A DNA stretch of 38,485 nucleotides from Accumulibacter sp. (GCA_031264825.1 JAISDL010000046.1:1-38485), one strand, 5' to 3'; numbered from the stretch's first letter, positions 1 to 8,701 are shown. The notes: generated by a model not told the origin, from the sequence alone. A program made the numbers and translations.

Positions 1-80
1 GATTGCGAAAACTATACCCGATATTCAGTCTCCTCGATGATCTAAAATCAGAGATCGCCAGAGATTAAATCAGTGGTTCC

Positions 81-338
81 CTAAATGCGGCCATCAGTAC
101 TACGATAAATCATGGAGCCTATGATCATACAAAGCAGTGGGCCGATCGGTACCGATAAAAGCCATCTGAAGAGGAAATGGGCATCAAGCTTCCACAACGG
201 TAGCCACACGACAAAAATTGACGCGACAAGCAAGGCCCATAGAAAATAGGCCTCCATGTCGTCTCCCCGAAAATTTACCCAGAGCGCGAACGCAATGAAT
301 GCCGCGATAATAAGAATTGCGAGTATCTTTGTCCGCAT
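81..338 (-). CDS. Small three-helix membrane protein, function unknown
   Basis: An 85-residue protein made almost entirely of three hydrophobic segments (about residues 5-25, 32-50 and 58-80), so a polytopic inner-membrane protein is expected. I chose the ATG at 338 because GGAAAAA stands just upstream; the ATG at 356 and the frame opening at 452 have no convincing ribosome site. It has no recognisable family motif. It lies beyond the last T6SS gene on the same strand, separated from it by 287 bases of repeats, and is more AT-rich than the T6SS genes. A membrane immunity protein is one possibility but nothing in the sequence proves it. I am fairly sure it is a gene, not of its role. Confidence 0.5.
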   Translation of the reverse strand: MRTKILAILIIAAFIAFALWVNFRGDDMEAYFLWALLVASIFVVWLPLWKLDAHFLFRWLLSVPIGPLLCMIIGSMIYRSTDGRI

Positions 339-625
339 TTTTTCCAAATTGATCATAGGATGATTTCGGAAAAAGTCTAGACCTCTCCGACGGAATGTCA
401 AGCAGAATTTTGAACGCGGGTTTTTCGAGCGTCCGGTGCTTTGTGAGGGCACGGCACGCCGTGCCCCTACGGCGGGATGATATACGGAAGTGGCTCAGCG
501 CAAGCTCTCCGGGATAATCCAGCTTCTTTCCGTTGGGCATCGCTGCGCTCACCCCAACCTATGCGATCAGCCCAACCTATGCGCGCCTGTCCTCTGTCTC
601 CTGATTCCTGTCTCCTGATCCCTGA
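339..625. repeat. Intergenic stretch with palindrome and short direct repeats
   Basis: Between the small membrane gene and the last T6SS gene. It holds a perfect 20-base palindrome at 447-466 (arms GGGCACGGC and GCCGTGCCC, two-base loop), a 13-base direct repeat CCCAACCTATGCG at 553-565 and 571-583, and a 14-base tandem repeat CTGTCTCCTGAT(T/C)C at 594-607 and 608-621. No gene is seen in it. The palindrome resembles the dispersed intergenic palindromes found in many environmental genomes. Confidence 0.6.
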
Positions 626-2074
626 TCACCCCTCCCGATCGAGCTTTCCGGTCAGCGACAGGGTGAAGTTCGCGCCCATGAATTTGAAATGAGGGCGCGC
701 ATGGACGGTGACGGCGTAGCACGCCGGGTTGTTGGGGATTTCGGTGACTTTCAGCTCGGCGTGGCGCAGGGGGCGGCGGCTACGCGTGACGGGGTCGGGG
801 TCGTCCATTTCGGTGACGTATTGGTTCAGCCATTTGTTCAGTTCGGTTTCCATGATCTGCCGCGTTTTCCACTGGCCGAGATTCTCGCGCTGCAAGACCT
901 TGATGTAGTGCGCGAGCCGGTTCATGATCATGATGTAGGGGAGCTGGATGCCCAGCCTGCGGTTGATCGCGTTTTCCCGGTTTTCGGCCTCGCCGTCGGG
1001 GATGCGCGCGCTCTGGCACGAAGTCGCGGAAAAAAACACCGCGCTGTCGCGTCCCTTGAGGAAGGTCAGTCCGATGAAGCCTTCTTCGGAAAGCTCGAAT
1101 TCGCGTTGTTCCGAAAGCAGGATTTGCGTGGGGATTCTTTGGTAGGACAGACCCTGAGGACGGGTGCGGAAAGAGCGGGAGGGGAAGTTTTCGACGAGGC
1201 CGCCGCCTTCGGGGCCGACGATGTTGACGCACCAGCGATAGCGCGCGAAGCTGTCCGCCAATCGGTCCGCGAGCGCGAAGGCCGCGTTGCCCCAGCAGAG
1301 GTCGTCGCTGTTGTCTTGCGTCTCGGTGAAGGAGAAAGTATCGGCGGACAGCGCGCCGGGGCCGTACGGTGGGCGAAAGAGGAAGCAGGGGAGCGTCAGC
1401 GCCGCGTAACGCGAGTCGTCCGATTCCCGGAAGCCGCGCCACTGCGCGTAGTTCGGCATTTCGAACAGGGCGTGAAAGTCGCGGATCGACGGAAACTGGT
1501 CCCACGAGGAAAGCCCGAAAAAACTTTTGTCGGCCCCCGCGATGAATATCGCGTGCGACATGGCGGCGACGGCGCTTGCGTGCGTGAGCAAGCGAATGTC
1601 GGTCGGGCTTGCGCCCAATTCATAATTGGCGACGATGGCGCCGATCGGGCGACCGCCGAACTGTCCGTATTCGGCGATATAGACGTGTTTGTAAAAGCCC
1701 GAAAGGGTGATTTGGGGCGCGTCGTCGAAATCGGCCAGAAGGTCGTCACGTGAGATGCTGATGTACTGTAGGAGGATGTTTTGCCGAAAGTCGATGCGCT
1801 CGACGAGGAATTCGAGCGACCGCCAGGAGGTTTCGAGTTTGCGGAAGGCTTCGTGGTGCAGGACGGCGGAGAGCTGAAGCGAGATGTATTCGTCGATTTG
1901 CGCGATCATCCCGTCGGCGAGCGCGGCGGAAATCGGGGTTCCGGGCGCGAAGCGGAGCGATGCACGCAGAAATTCGGCGAGAAGCGGCGCAGGGACGGAC
2001 ACGCCGCTTTCGCGCAGCGTCGCGTGCAAGGCGTCGACGAGGGCGCCGTCGTCGCTCTTATCGGAGCCAGACAT
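626..2074 (-). CDS. Second TssC-like sheath large-subunit paralogue
   Basis: A 482-residue member of the TssC/VipB (EvpB, DUF877) family. It shares blocks with the TssC encoded at 24348-25844: LETSWRSLEFLVERIDFRQN against the LESSWRSLKFLV type, then YGQFGG, CWGNAAFA, RYRWC, QREFELSEEGFIGLT, IMIMNRLAHYIKVLQREN and the FTLSL ending. Normally TssC pairs with TssB to form the contractile sheath. Here no second tssB is present; the partner is tssE, whose 3' end this gene overlaps by 17 bases. Agrobacterium tumefaciens also has two TssC proteins (TssC40 and TssC41), with only one reported as needed for the sheath, so this may be the TssC40-type paralogue. It is intact and full length. The family call is sure; the role as a sheath variant, baseplate adaptor or spare copy is open. 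Confidence 0.9.
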   Translation of the reverse strand: MSGSDKSDDGALVDALHATLRESGVSVPAPLLAEFLRASLRFAPGTPISAALADGMIAQIDEYISLQLSAVLHHEAFRKLETSWRSLEFLVERIDFRQNILLQYISISRDDLLADFDDAPQITLSGFYKHVYIAEYGQFGGRPIGAIVANYELGASPTDIRLLTHASAVAAMSHAIFIAGADKSFFGLSSWDQFPSIRDFHALFEMPNYAQWRGFRESDDSRYAALTLPCFLFRPPYGPGALSADTFSFTETQDNSDDLCWGNAAFALADRLADSFARYRWCVNIVGPEGGGLVENFPSRSFRTRPQGLSYQRIPTQILLSEQREFELSEEGFIGLTFLKGRDSAVFFSATSCQSARIPDGEAENRENAINRRLGIQLPYIMIMNRLAHYIKVLQRENLGQWKTRQIMETELNKWLNQYVTEMDDPDPVTRSRRPLRHAELKVTEIPNNPACYAVTVHARPHFKFMGANFTLSLTGKLDREG

Positions 2075-2498
2075 CGACCTTGCCCTGCTGGCTGACGTCG
2101 GAATAAAGTTTCACGACGCTGGTTTTGCCCTCGCCCTGGAGTTGCGCCTGGATCGAAAACGACAGAACGGTCCGCATTTCTTCGCGCGGGGCAAAAATCA
2201 CCTGCACGTTCGTGAGTCGCGGTTCGTTACGGCTGATGAATTCGGCGATTTTACGGCGTAGCGCGGGTTGGTCGTCGCCGGGGGCGTCGATGCCGGCGTG
2301 GGTGAAGTCGGGCATGCCGAACTCGGGGTCGAGCAAGGTACTGCCTTCGCGGGAGTTCAGGAGCTTGGTGACGTAGTCACGGATCGATCGCAGCACGGCG
2401 TCGCCCGTATGCGGCGTCGGCGCGGCACCGTTCTGTCGGGCGGCGGCGCTTTGCCGAACGGCGGCGCTCATGCGCTCAAAGAGGCGCAGTTGGGCCAT
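2058..2498 (-). CDS. tssE: TssE, T6SS baseplate gp25-like protein
   Basis: A 146-residue protein with the gp25-like fold: the conserved DYVTKLLNSREGS segment (about residues 41-53), LLDPEFGMPDF, an RRKIAEFI helix and the ending strands VLSFSIQAQL. TssE is the small baseplate wedge protein that, by homology with phage T4 gp25, starts sheath polymerisation. The reading frame is open much further upstream, but homology begins at the ATG at 2498, which has AAGG before it. It overlaps the end of the preceding membrane-protein gene by 23 bases and the following TssC-like gene by 17 bases, so it is translated from the same message. Placement beside a TssC paralogue rather than with tssF/tssG is unusual compared with many clusters but resembles the Agrobacterium imp order. 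Confidence 0.93.
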   Translation of the reverse strand: MAQLRLFERMSAAVRQSAAARQNGAAPTPHTGDAVLRSIRDYVTKLLNSREGSTLLDPEFGMPDFTHAGIDAPGDDQPALRRKIAEFISRNEPRLTNVQVIFAPREEMRTVLSFSIQAQLQGEGKTSVVKLYSDVSQQGKVDVWLR

Positions 2499-3096
2499 GC
2501 GCGCCTTTTTTGGAAGACGGAGAAAATGAAAAAAGGAGGCGGATATGCGTTTCGGAATATCCCGCGGAAACTTCGAGCTTTCCTTTTTCGGCCGGGTCGC
2601 ACGCGACAGCGGAAGCGCGTATGCGATTCGTATGCCAGTAAATTTGCACGCGACACACGGCGGCATCTTTCGGGCGGACATTGGTCGAACGTTCGAGCCG
2701 CCATTTCCCGTGCAGGTCGACCGACAGCGCGTTGAGGTCCGTCTTGATTCCAACGTCGCGCGGTGAAAAATGCGTTTCGCCTCCCAGCTTGCCTTGGTAG
2801 GGCAAGAGAATTTCCAGCGCGCCGCCGGGTTGCGACGTGATGACGGAGACGCCCATGCGGCCTCTTCCCGCTTCCCGGCTGTAGGGCAGGGGTTTCCACG
2901 GCGAAGGCGCCTCGGGGGCGGGCGGAACGGGAGGGGGTTCGACGGGCGGATCGACCGGCGCCGGGGGTGGTTCCGGCGGAGCGGCGGGAGGGAGCGTTTG
3001 AGCGTCGATCTGGCCCGTGAGGTACACGCCCATCGCGAAGACGAGGGCGAACCAAGCCAGCAGCATGAAGCGGAAAATGGCGCGCAGAGAGAGCAT
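2476..3096 (-). CDS. Membrane-anchored proline-rich protein of T6SS locus, unknown
   Basis: A 206-residue protein that I do not recognise. It has a short N-terminus, one hydrophobic segment (about residues 9-28) that could be a signal anchor or signal peptide, a proline-rich stretch (about 34-68) and then a compact domain of about 135 residues with two cysteines. The layout suggests an inner-membrane protein with a periplasmic domain held on a stiff linker. I chose the ATG at 3096 because GAGGGA, inside the last codons of tssM, lies 5-7 bases before it; the in-frame ATG at 3111 lacks such a site. It sits between tssM and tssE and overlaps tssE, so it is cotranscribed with the membrane complex. 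An accessory part of the TssJLM complex or a peptidoglycan contact is an inference; TssL here has no peptidoglycan-binding domain. Confidence 0.75.
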   Translation of the reverse strand: MLSLRAIFRFMLLAWFALVFAMGVYLTGQIDAQTLPPAAPPEPPPAPVDPPVEPPPVPPAPEAPSPWKPLPYSREAGRGRMGVSVITSQPGGALEILLPYQGKLGGETHFSPRDVGIKTDLNALSVDLHGKWRLERSTNVRPKDAAVCRVQIYWHTNRIRASAVACDPAEKGKLEVSAGYSETHIRLLFSFSPSSKKGAHGPTAPL

Positions 3097-3097
3097 G

Positions 3098-6000
3098 TCA
3101 TTCCCTCGCATACGTAATCAGTTCGGGTATCGTTGAACTGCTGGCGCTTCTCTCCTTCAGGAGTGCCGCCGCGCCGTCCGGGATGATCCTGATTTTGAGG
3201 CTGTTGATGTTCGCGCGGTTCAGGATGCCCGACGAATCGGGGAAGTCCGAAGGCGTGAAGTCGTGTTCGCCGTACTGGAAGATTTCGATGAAGCTGACAA
3301 AATCGGGGTAGGTGCGCGTCAGCGTGAAACTCGGGAACGCAATCTCAAGATCGACTTTTCCGCATTTGTCTTTGTCATACACGAAGCGCGCGCGCCGAGG
3401 GTAGTTGCGGTTGACGAGCTGCCACGTCGCGTCTTGGCACAGAAGCGTTACGGTCACGGATTCCGGCCGCACGTGCGCGTCGACGTTGACGCGCGGAGGG
3501 TTCGATCGCAGGAGGACGCTGCGCTCCGCGGTGAGCGAGGTCTGAACGTTCATCGCCCACTCTTCGCTTTCGGACAGGAAGCTGAGAAAGTCTTCGGTGA
3601 AGGGGAAGGGTTTCTGATTCCAGGTGGCGACCTGCGCGCCGTCGATCTTGCGCACCAGGAAAGGGTCGATTTCCGCATTGACGAAGGTGCTTACGATTCC
3701 CTCGGGGCCGTATATCTTCTTGCTGTCGTCGCTGCGATAGCGGTTCGTCGGGCTGGAGAGCACTTTGCTTTCCCAGTTTCCCTGTAGCGCGACGGCGGCT
3801 TCGATCGTGATGCCGCTTCGGGAAAAATCGAGGAGATTTCTGAACACGACGACCTGCGGCGCTCCCGATTCGCGGAAGAGCGTGTCGGTCGTCGCAAGGC
3901 GCGCCTCGGCGAGCGTAAAGGGACTTTTCTTCAGCGCTTCGACGTCCTTTCTGGAAAAATGCAAACGCGCCAGAGATAATGACAAAGACGGATTTCCTAC
4001 GTCATTCAAGATTTCACGCACACTGGAAAGGTAGAGTGTCATCCCCATTATGGCGTCGTATATCTCGCGCATGTGCCGCTGGTTGTCGGCTTTGTCCCAG
4101 AGGGTACGCAACGCGTCGGGCATATGCGTACCGGCCATCAGAAGGGTATGCCATCCGGCGGGGTCGTTGCTGGCGTGCCCTTCCAGCGCGACGCCGAGCA
4201 TGACTTCGAAAAGATGCGCGTCCTTTATCCAGCGAGGGGGCGGGTTGGCGTTCTGAAGCGGTTCGAATTCACGGTTCAGGCGATCGATGAGACGCAGGTG
4301 CGGCGTTCCCCGGAGGTTCCTCAGGGTGGAGTAATTGGCGTATACGCCCGCGCTTTCGGCGGAAACGGCGGCTTCGCAAAAATGCCGTACGAAGGTTTCC
4401 CAGTATTCGGCGTAACGCTTCAGGTGCGCGTCGAGCATACGGTGGATTTTTGCGTTGTTTCTCGTGTCTTTGTCTTCCGACAGGCGCAGCGCGTTGGTTT
4501 CCTCCGGGGATGCCGTCAGGAGGCTGCTGAAAAATGCCGAATTCAAGCGGTGACTGGCCGCCGTGTAGTACGCGGGAACGCAGAAGTTTGTGTCCGAGGT
4601 TTCGGAGATATGCGACCAGTAGTGCGAGAGGCAAACGCGCTGGTCGACGTTGGCGTCGTTGTAGTATTCGATGATCGAATTGGAAAAGATGTCGAAATGC
4701 GCGTAGATGAATTGCGCGAGGGCGCCGCCGACCTCGCTGGAAAGGATTTCGAGTTGCGCGCGATCGTCGGTCCAGTTGAGTCCGGCGTTGATGATCTCGC
4801 TGTCGACGGTGTTCCATCCGTTCTGCGTTGTGATGGGGAAGAAAATCTTCGACGCCGCGTCGGGGGTCTTGCCCTTTTTCAGGCGTTCGGCAAGGTTGCC
4901 GGCCAGCCAGGTCAGTTGCGTCAGGGCCGCGTGCTGGCGCTCGGTATAGCTTTCCGTCCGGGTCGATTCCAGCGTGTCGCGCAGACTGCGGATCAGCGGC
5001 ATGAGGATTTGGGCGTGTATGCGCCGGCTGAAGTCGAGTTTTTCTTCGTTCGCGGTCCGCGTGAGCGCGCCCAGACCGATGTTCGGCAGCAACCAGTGCG
5101 CGCGCGCGCTTTCCAACTGCTCGATATAGCGCATCTGCCGATAGAGGGACGACATGCGCGCGCTGACCTCGCGGTCGAGAGTCGGCGCCGTGGTGATGGC
5201 GTGCCTCTGGTAAAGCGTACTCGCCGCCAAAAGGCCGCAGACGCACAAGAGAAGCAGGAACCACGCGCTCATTCCGACGATCCACGCGGTGGAACCCGTC
5301 GCGGCGCGCCCAGTCAAGGGGCGGTTTTCGGCTTCGTTCGACGGCAGGATGCGCGCGAAGAAGCGCGACAGGACGATGTGCGGAAGAGCGTTTTCATCGT
5401 GTATTTTCGAGGTGATGAAGCTCGGAGAAGCGTCCTCGGCCAAAACGTTCGCGGGCTTCGAGTTTGCCGACTCCGCAGACTCCGCGGACTCCGCTGATTC
5501 CACTGACTTCGCAGAAGTTTCATGCGCGGTTTCGCCGTTCTCGGTACGACAGAAAAATATTCCGGCGAGGCGCAGGGGGTCGCGGCGCGGTTCGAATTGC
5601 AGGAGTCCCGCGAACAAGCGGTCGAGTTTGTCGCCCAAGGCGCGTATCCGGTCGAGGCAAACGAGTTCGTCGGCCCACGGCGGGCGGTGTTCGACCAGGT
5701 CGTCGTACAGCGCCGCGCGCAGGCCGGCTTCGGCCGAGAACGCGGCTTCCTCGCCGAAACGGCGGATGTTGGCCGCCGACCCTTTTGTCGCCTCCAGGGC
5801 TTCGTCGAAGAAACACCCCGGCCAGTTTTCCGACACGCCGGGACGGCTGAAGAGCAAGGCGCCACCCGGAAGCCGGTCGATGTCCTGCACAAGCACGTAA
5901 AGCGGAATGCTGCGGTTTACCGCCGCGATCAATTCATGGAGCTGGGCGCGATGGGTGAAACCGCGTTCGAGCAATGCCTGCTCGGAAAGAGCCTCGAGGT

Positions 6001-6571
6001 CCTCGGCGGAAACGAGGAGGATGAGGCCGCGCAAGGCGTCTTTCTTGATGTCGCGGGCGAGCAAGGTCAGAATTTCTTCCTTTTCTTCGCCGTCGAGGAT
6101 CGATTGGGTCAGTTGAAGGAGCGTCGTCTGCGCGAAATCGTGGCGCGCGATGCGTTGGTGCGCGTCCCATTGTTTCTGGACGTGCGTAAACAGCGGTGAC
6201 GCCGCTCCGGTGGCGTCGAGGGCGAGGTAGCAGATGCGGTCCAGAAAATCCTGGGTCCCGGGGCGCTGGTTCTGATCGAGGAGCGTGCTCCACAAGCTTT
6301 CCAACGCGCTTCGGTTGTCTGTCGGCGCGTTTTCCGGGTCGGTGCGCAGTCCGGCGAGCGCCTGCTGGACGAAACGGCGTTTGTTGCGCAAACGCCACAC
6401 GAAACGCACGACGATGAAGAGCAGGACGCAAGCCAAGAGGCCCGCGACGATGAAAACGCCGGTAAAAACCGGCCAGCGCATCCACCAGGCCAGGAAGGTG
6501 AAGGCTCCCAGCGCGACGACGAGCAGGAGCACCGCGAGGATCGTTTTCAGGAGTGTTCCGAGAAATTTCAT
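3098..6571 (-). CDS. tssM: TssM (IcmF/VasK), T6SS membrane-complex protein
   Basis: An 1157-residue IcmF-family protein, the inner-membrane pillar that joins TssL in the cytoplasm and inner membrane to the TssJ lipoprotein in the periplasm. Two transmembrane helices open it (about residues 8-30 and 34-57), a third is at about 428-450, and the remaining ~700 residues are periplasmic, with the TssJ-binding and C-terminal beta regions at the end. The cytoplasmic part keeps the IcmF signature PLYVLVQDIDRLPGG (about 223-237). The place where many TssM proteins have a Walker A loop reads YLALDATGAASPL, without the GKT/S core, so nucleotide binding looks lost. An acidic low-complexity run of ESA repeats lies at about 357-370, just before the third helix. 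The gene starts 9 bases after tssL and ends next to the unknown anchored protein. Confidence 0.95.
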   Translation of the reverse strand: MKFLGTLLKTILAVLLLVVALGAFTFLAWWMRWPVFTGVFIVAGLLACVLLFIVVRFVWRLRNKRRFVQQALAGLRTDPENAPTDNRSALESLWSTLLDQNQRPGTQDFLDRICYLALDATGAASPLFTHVQKQWDAHQRIARHDFAQTTLLQLTQSILDGEEKEEILTLLARDIKKDALRGLILLVSAEDLEALSEQALLERGFTHRAQLHELIAAVNRSIPLYVLVQDIDRLPGGALLFSRPGVSENWPGCFFDEALEATKGSAANIRRFGEEAAFSAEAGLRAALYDDLVEHRPPWADELVCLDRIRALGDKLDRLFAGLLQFEPRRDPLRLAGIFFCRTENGETAHETSAKSVESAESAESAESANSKPANVLAEDASPSFITSKIHDENALPHIVLSRFFARILPSNEAENRPLTGRAATGSTAWIVGMSAWFLLLLCVCGLLAASTLYQRHAITTAPTLDREVSARMSSLYRQMRYIEQLESARAHWLLPNIGLGALTRTANEEKLDFSRRIHAQILMPLIRSLRDTLESTRTESYTERQHAALTQLTWLAGNLAERLKKGKTPDAASKIFFPITTQNGWNTVDSEIINAGLNWTDDRAQLEILSSEVGGALAQFIYAHFDIFSNSIIEYYNDANVDQRVCLSHYWSHISETSDTNFCVPAYYTAASHRLNSAFFSSLLTASPEETNALRLSEDKDTRNNAKIHRMLDAHLKRYAEYWETFVRHFCEAAVSAESAGVYANYSTLRNLRGTPHLRLIDRLNREFEPLQNANPPPRWIKDAHLFEVMLGVALEGHASNDPAGWHTLLMAGTHMPDALRTLWDKADNQRHMREIYDAIMGMTLYLSSVREILNDVGNPSLSLSLARLHFSRKDVEALKKSPFTLAEARLATTDTLFRESGAPQVVVFRNLLDFSRSGITIEAAVALQGNWESKVLSSPTNRYRSDDSKKIYGPEGIVSTFVNAEIDPFLVRKIDGAQVATWNQKPFPFTEDFLSFLSESEEWAMNVQTSLTAERSVLLRSNPPRVNVDAHVRPESVTVTLLCQDATWQLVNRNYPRRARFVYDKDKCGKVDLEIAFPSFTLTRTYPDFVSFIEIFQYGEHDFTPSDFPDSSGILNRANINSLKIRIIPDGAAALLKERSASSSTIPELITYARE
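5464..5505. repeat. 9-base tandem repeat inside tssM
   Basis: Imperfect tandem copies of GACTCCGCN, nine bases each, encode the repeated Glu-Ser-Ala tripeptide of TssM at about residues 357-370. The unit length keeps the frame, so copy-number change would lengthen or shorten the acidic linker without breaking the protein. Confidence 0.6.
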
Positions 6572-6580
6572 GTTGGATTC

Positions 6581-7288
6581 TCAGAACACGGCGCGAGGGA
6601 CGTCGACCAGAAAGCCCGCACAGTACAGCCCGAAGAGCAGGGCGCCGACCAAGGGCAGGAGCGCGTAAAACAACCATTCCACCGTGGGCGAAAGCGGGGC
6701 GCGCCGCCGAGGGCGTTTTTCGAGGGGCGGGCGGAGCCCCTCGCTCCCTTTGAGGACTTCCCGTGCGGACTGGCGCAGTTTGTCGCACAAACGCGCCTCG
6801 CCGTAATGACGCCCCTGAAAGCCCTGGAGAAGGCAGAGCGCGTATACGTCGAGTTCCGAGCGTTCCGCCGAAGCCTCTCGTCGCAGGCGCGCGGCCGCGC
6901 CGAGGCGTTCCGGCAGGGTGGCTTCGGCGCCTTCATCGGTCTCGACGCGCGGAAGAAGCGCTTCCAAAAGCGCGTCGAGTTGCTCGAAAAAGCGCGTGCC
7001 GGCTTCGGTCGTCTGGAAAAATGCGTGTTGCAGGCTCTGCGCCGCCCAATCGACAGCGTCGTGCCGGGGCGCGTTCAGCATGACCTCGTCGACCCAGGCA
7101 TAGACCGCGAGACGGCAGGCGGCGGGGTCGGGCGCGTATTTTCCGCGCTCGACGGCAGGGGCGGGGAGAAGCTGCTCGGCTTGTGCCAGCGCGCGCAGAG
7201 AGAGGCCGATGTCCGCAAGCGGGACCTCCGGCCCGGTCTGCGCGGAACTCAAGGCCGAACTCATGAGCGGAAAAAAACGACGCAACAT
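6581..7288 (-). CDS. tssL: TssL (DotU-type), T6SS inner-membrane protein
   Basis: A 235-residue IcmH/DotU protein. The large N-terminal cytoplasmic domain has the family pattern around AVYAWVDEVML and the helix ending FFQTTEAGTRFF, then LDVYALCLLQGFQGRHY (about 143-159), a basic segment and one C-terminal transmembrane helix at about 207-228. TssL is a tail-anchored partner of TssM that recruits the baseplate through TssK. The protein stops just after the membrane helix, so the OmpA-like peptidoglycan-binding extension found in some TssL proteins is absent. It lies between tssK and tssM with gaps of 9 bases on each side. The call is safe. Confidence 0.94.
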   Translation of the reverse strand: MLRRFFPLMSSALSSAQTGPEVPLADIGLSLRALAQAEQLLPAPAVERGKYAPDPAACRLAVYAWVDEVMLNAPRHDAVDWAAQSLQHAFFQTTEAGTRFFEQLDALLEALLPRVETDEGAEATLPERLGAAARLRREASAERSELDVYALCLLQGFQGRHYGEARLCDKLRQSAREVLKGSEGLRPPLEKRPRRRAPLSPTVEWLFYALLPLVGALLFGLYCAGFLVDVPRAVF

Positions 7289-7297
7289 GCGAATATC

Positions 7298-8701
7298 CTA
7301 TTTTCTGATGACCGTGAGCTGAACCCAGAGGTCCGCCGGCGCGTCGGGCAGGAAAAAGCCGATATCGCCTTGTTCGAGGACTTTCGCCCAGAGGGGATCG
7401 CTTTGATCGATCCGGAAATACGAGGTGTCGTGCCGCCGGGGCAGGCCTACGGGCGGCGTTTCGGCGTGGATCAGGCGGACACCGGGGAGCGCGCGGGCGA
7501 CGATCGGACGCAATTCCTGGCACGGCGCGAGTTTGCCGAGGTCGCTGACCTTTTGCGCCAGCGCGGTGTCGGTCTGCGAGCGGAGGAGAAACCAGTAGGC
7601 GAAACTTGAGTCGCGGGCACTCGGCGGGATGAGCGTTTCAAAAAATCCGTCGCGCAATTTCAGCGTGAGAGAAAAATCGGGGCCGACGACGAGGGAGTCG
7701 ACGAGCCGGGTGATGACGCCGCACGCGGATTGGAAGCACTCGTAAAGCTTCTCGTGGTCGTAGGGCGGAACGGCGCGCTGGCCTTGCGGCGTTTCGCCGA
7801 GCGGCGAGAGCGTGGCGGAAAAAACCGACAACTCGCCGACCAGCCGACAGAGCATGATGAAAACCGGCCAGGGATGGATCCGGGGCGCGGCGAGCATCTG
7901 GTCGAGTTCCGGCAGGTTTCGGGAAAGCACACCGAGAATCGAAAACAGCGCGACGCCGTAAAGGCTGTTCCCCGTGGAAGATTGCGCGACGTCGCCGCCG
8001 ACCATTTTGAATTCTTCGAGCTGGTGCGTGCGCGAGAGGAGGACGTCGCGCAGGTCGCGCAGAAGGCTCGTCAGAGTTTCGGAAACGTGGACGTCGGTCA
8101 GCGGCGGAATGAATTTGCGGTCGACCCGGACGCGCTCGCCGTCGCGGATCAGGCGGGCGATCATGACGCGGCTGGCGGTGTCCTTCATTTCGTCGCCGAA
8201 GCACACGCGCAAGCGGTAGCGCATCGAGCGCACGTCGGCGGGCGGCCCCTTGCTGTGCAGATCGGGCGCCTGGTCGGGGACGAGCGGCGCCGTGAAGCGA
8301 TAACTGTCGGGGGCGGACTCCGGGTCGTCGGTCTGAAACACGTTGCCGCCCGCCGCACGGAAAGGCGCGATCCCGATGTATACCGGCAGCGGCTGCTCCG
8401 GGTTGGGCCAACTCGCGCGGAACGGGCGCGGCACGAGCGTGGCGTTTCCCGGAAAGACGATCCATTCGCCTTCTTTCAGCAGGAGGGAAACACCGGAAAC
8501 CTCGAAGTGATCGCCTTCGAGCGCGGTTTCGTTGATATCCAGACTACATAAACCCCAGAGCCAGGGGTTGATGTGGGCATTCATGAAAGCGCGCGCGTCG
8601 CGATGGTAGATCTGATCGATCTGGAAGTGCTGCGGTTGCAGGAAAATACCCTGTTCCCAGTAAAGCGGCCTATTGAGGTTCACGTTCGACTCCGTTGACA
8701 C
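7298..8701 (-). CDS. tssK: TssK, T6SS baseplate adaptor
   Basis: A 467-residue TssK protein. The diagnostic N-terminus PLYWEQGIFLQPQHFQ (about residues 12-27) and the following segment NPWLWGL are clear. TssK is a trimer that connects the baseplate wedges (TssF/TssG) to the cytoplasmic faces of TssL and TssM and is related to phage receptor-binding proteins. Length is close to the usual 440-460. The start overlaps the end of tssJ by 32 bases, and tssL follows after 9 bases, giving the common J-K-L-M order. Confidence 0.96.
   Translation of the reverse strand: MSTESNVNLNRPLYWEQGIFLQPQHFQIDQIYHRDARAFMNAHINPWLWGLCSLDINETALEGDHFEVSGVSLLLKEGEWIVFPGNATLVPRPFRASWPNPEQPLPVYIGIAPFRAAGGNVFQTDDPESAPDSYRFTAPLVPDQAPDLHSKGPPADVRSMRYRLRVCFGDEMKDTASRVMIARLIRDGERVRVDRKFIPPLTDVHVSETLTSLLRDLRDVLLSRTHQLEEFKMVGGDVAQSSTGNSLYGVALFSILGVLSRNLPELDQMLAAPRIHPWPVFIMLCRLVGELSVFSATLSPLGETPQGQRAVPPYDHEKLYECFQSACGVITRLVDSLVVGPDFSLTLKLRDGFFETLIPPSARDSSFAYWFLLRSQTDTALAQKVSDLGKLAPCQELRPIVARALPGVRLIHAETPPVGLPRRHDTSYFRIDQSDPLWAKVLEQGDIGFFLPDAPADLWVQLTVIRK

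Noticed and set aside
2058..3101. A 347-codon frame that would extend TssE far upstream
   Set aside because: Only the last 146 residues are TssE; the upstream part is Arg/Ser/Pro-rich shadow of the membrane-anchored gene, and ATG 2498 has its own ribosome site.
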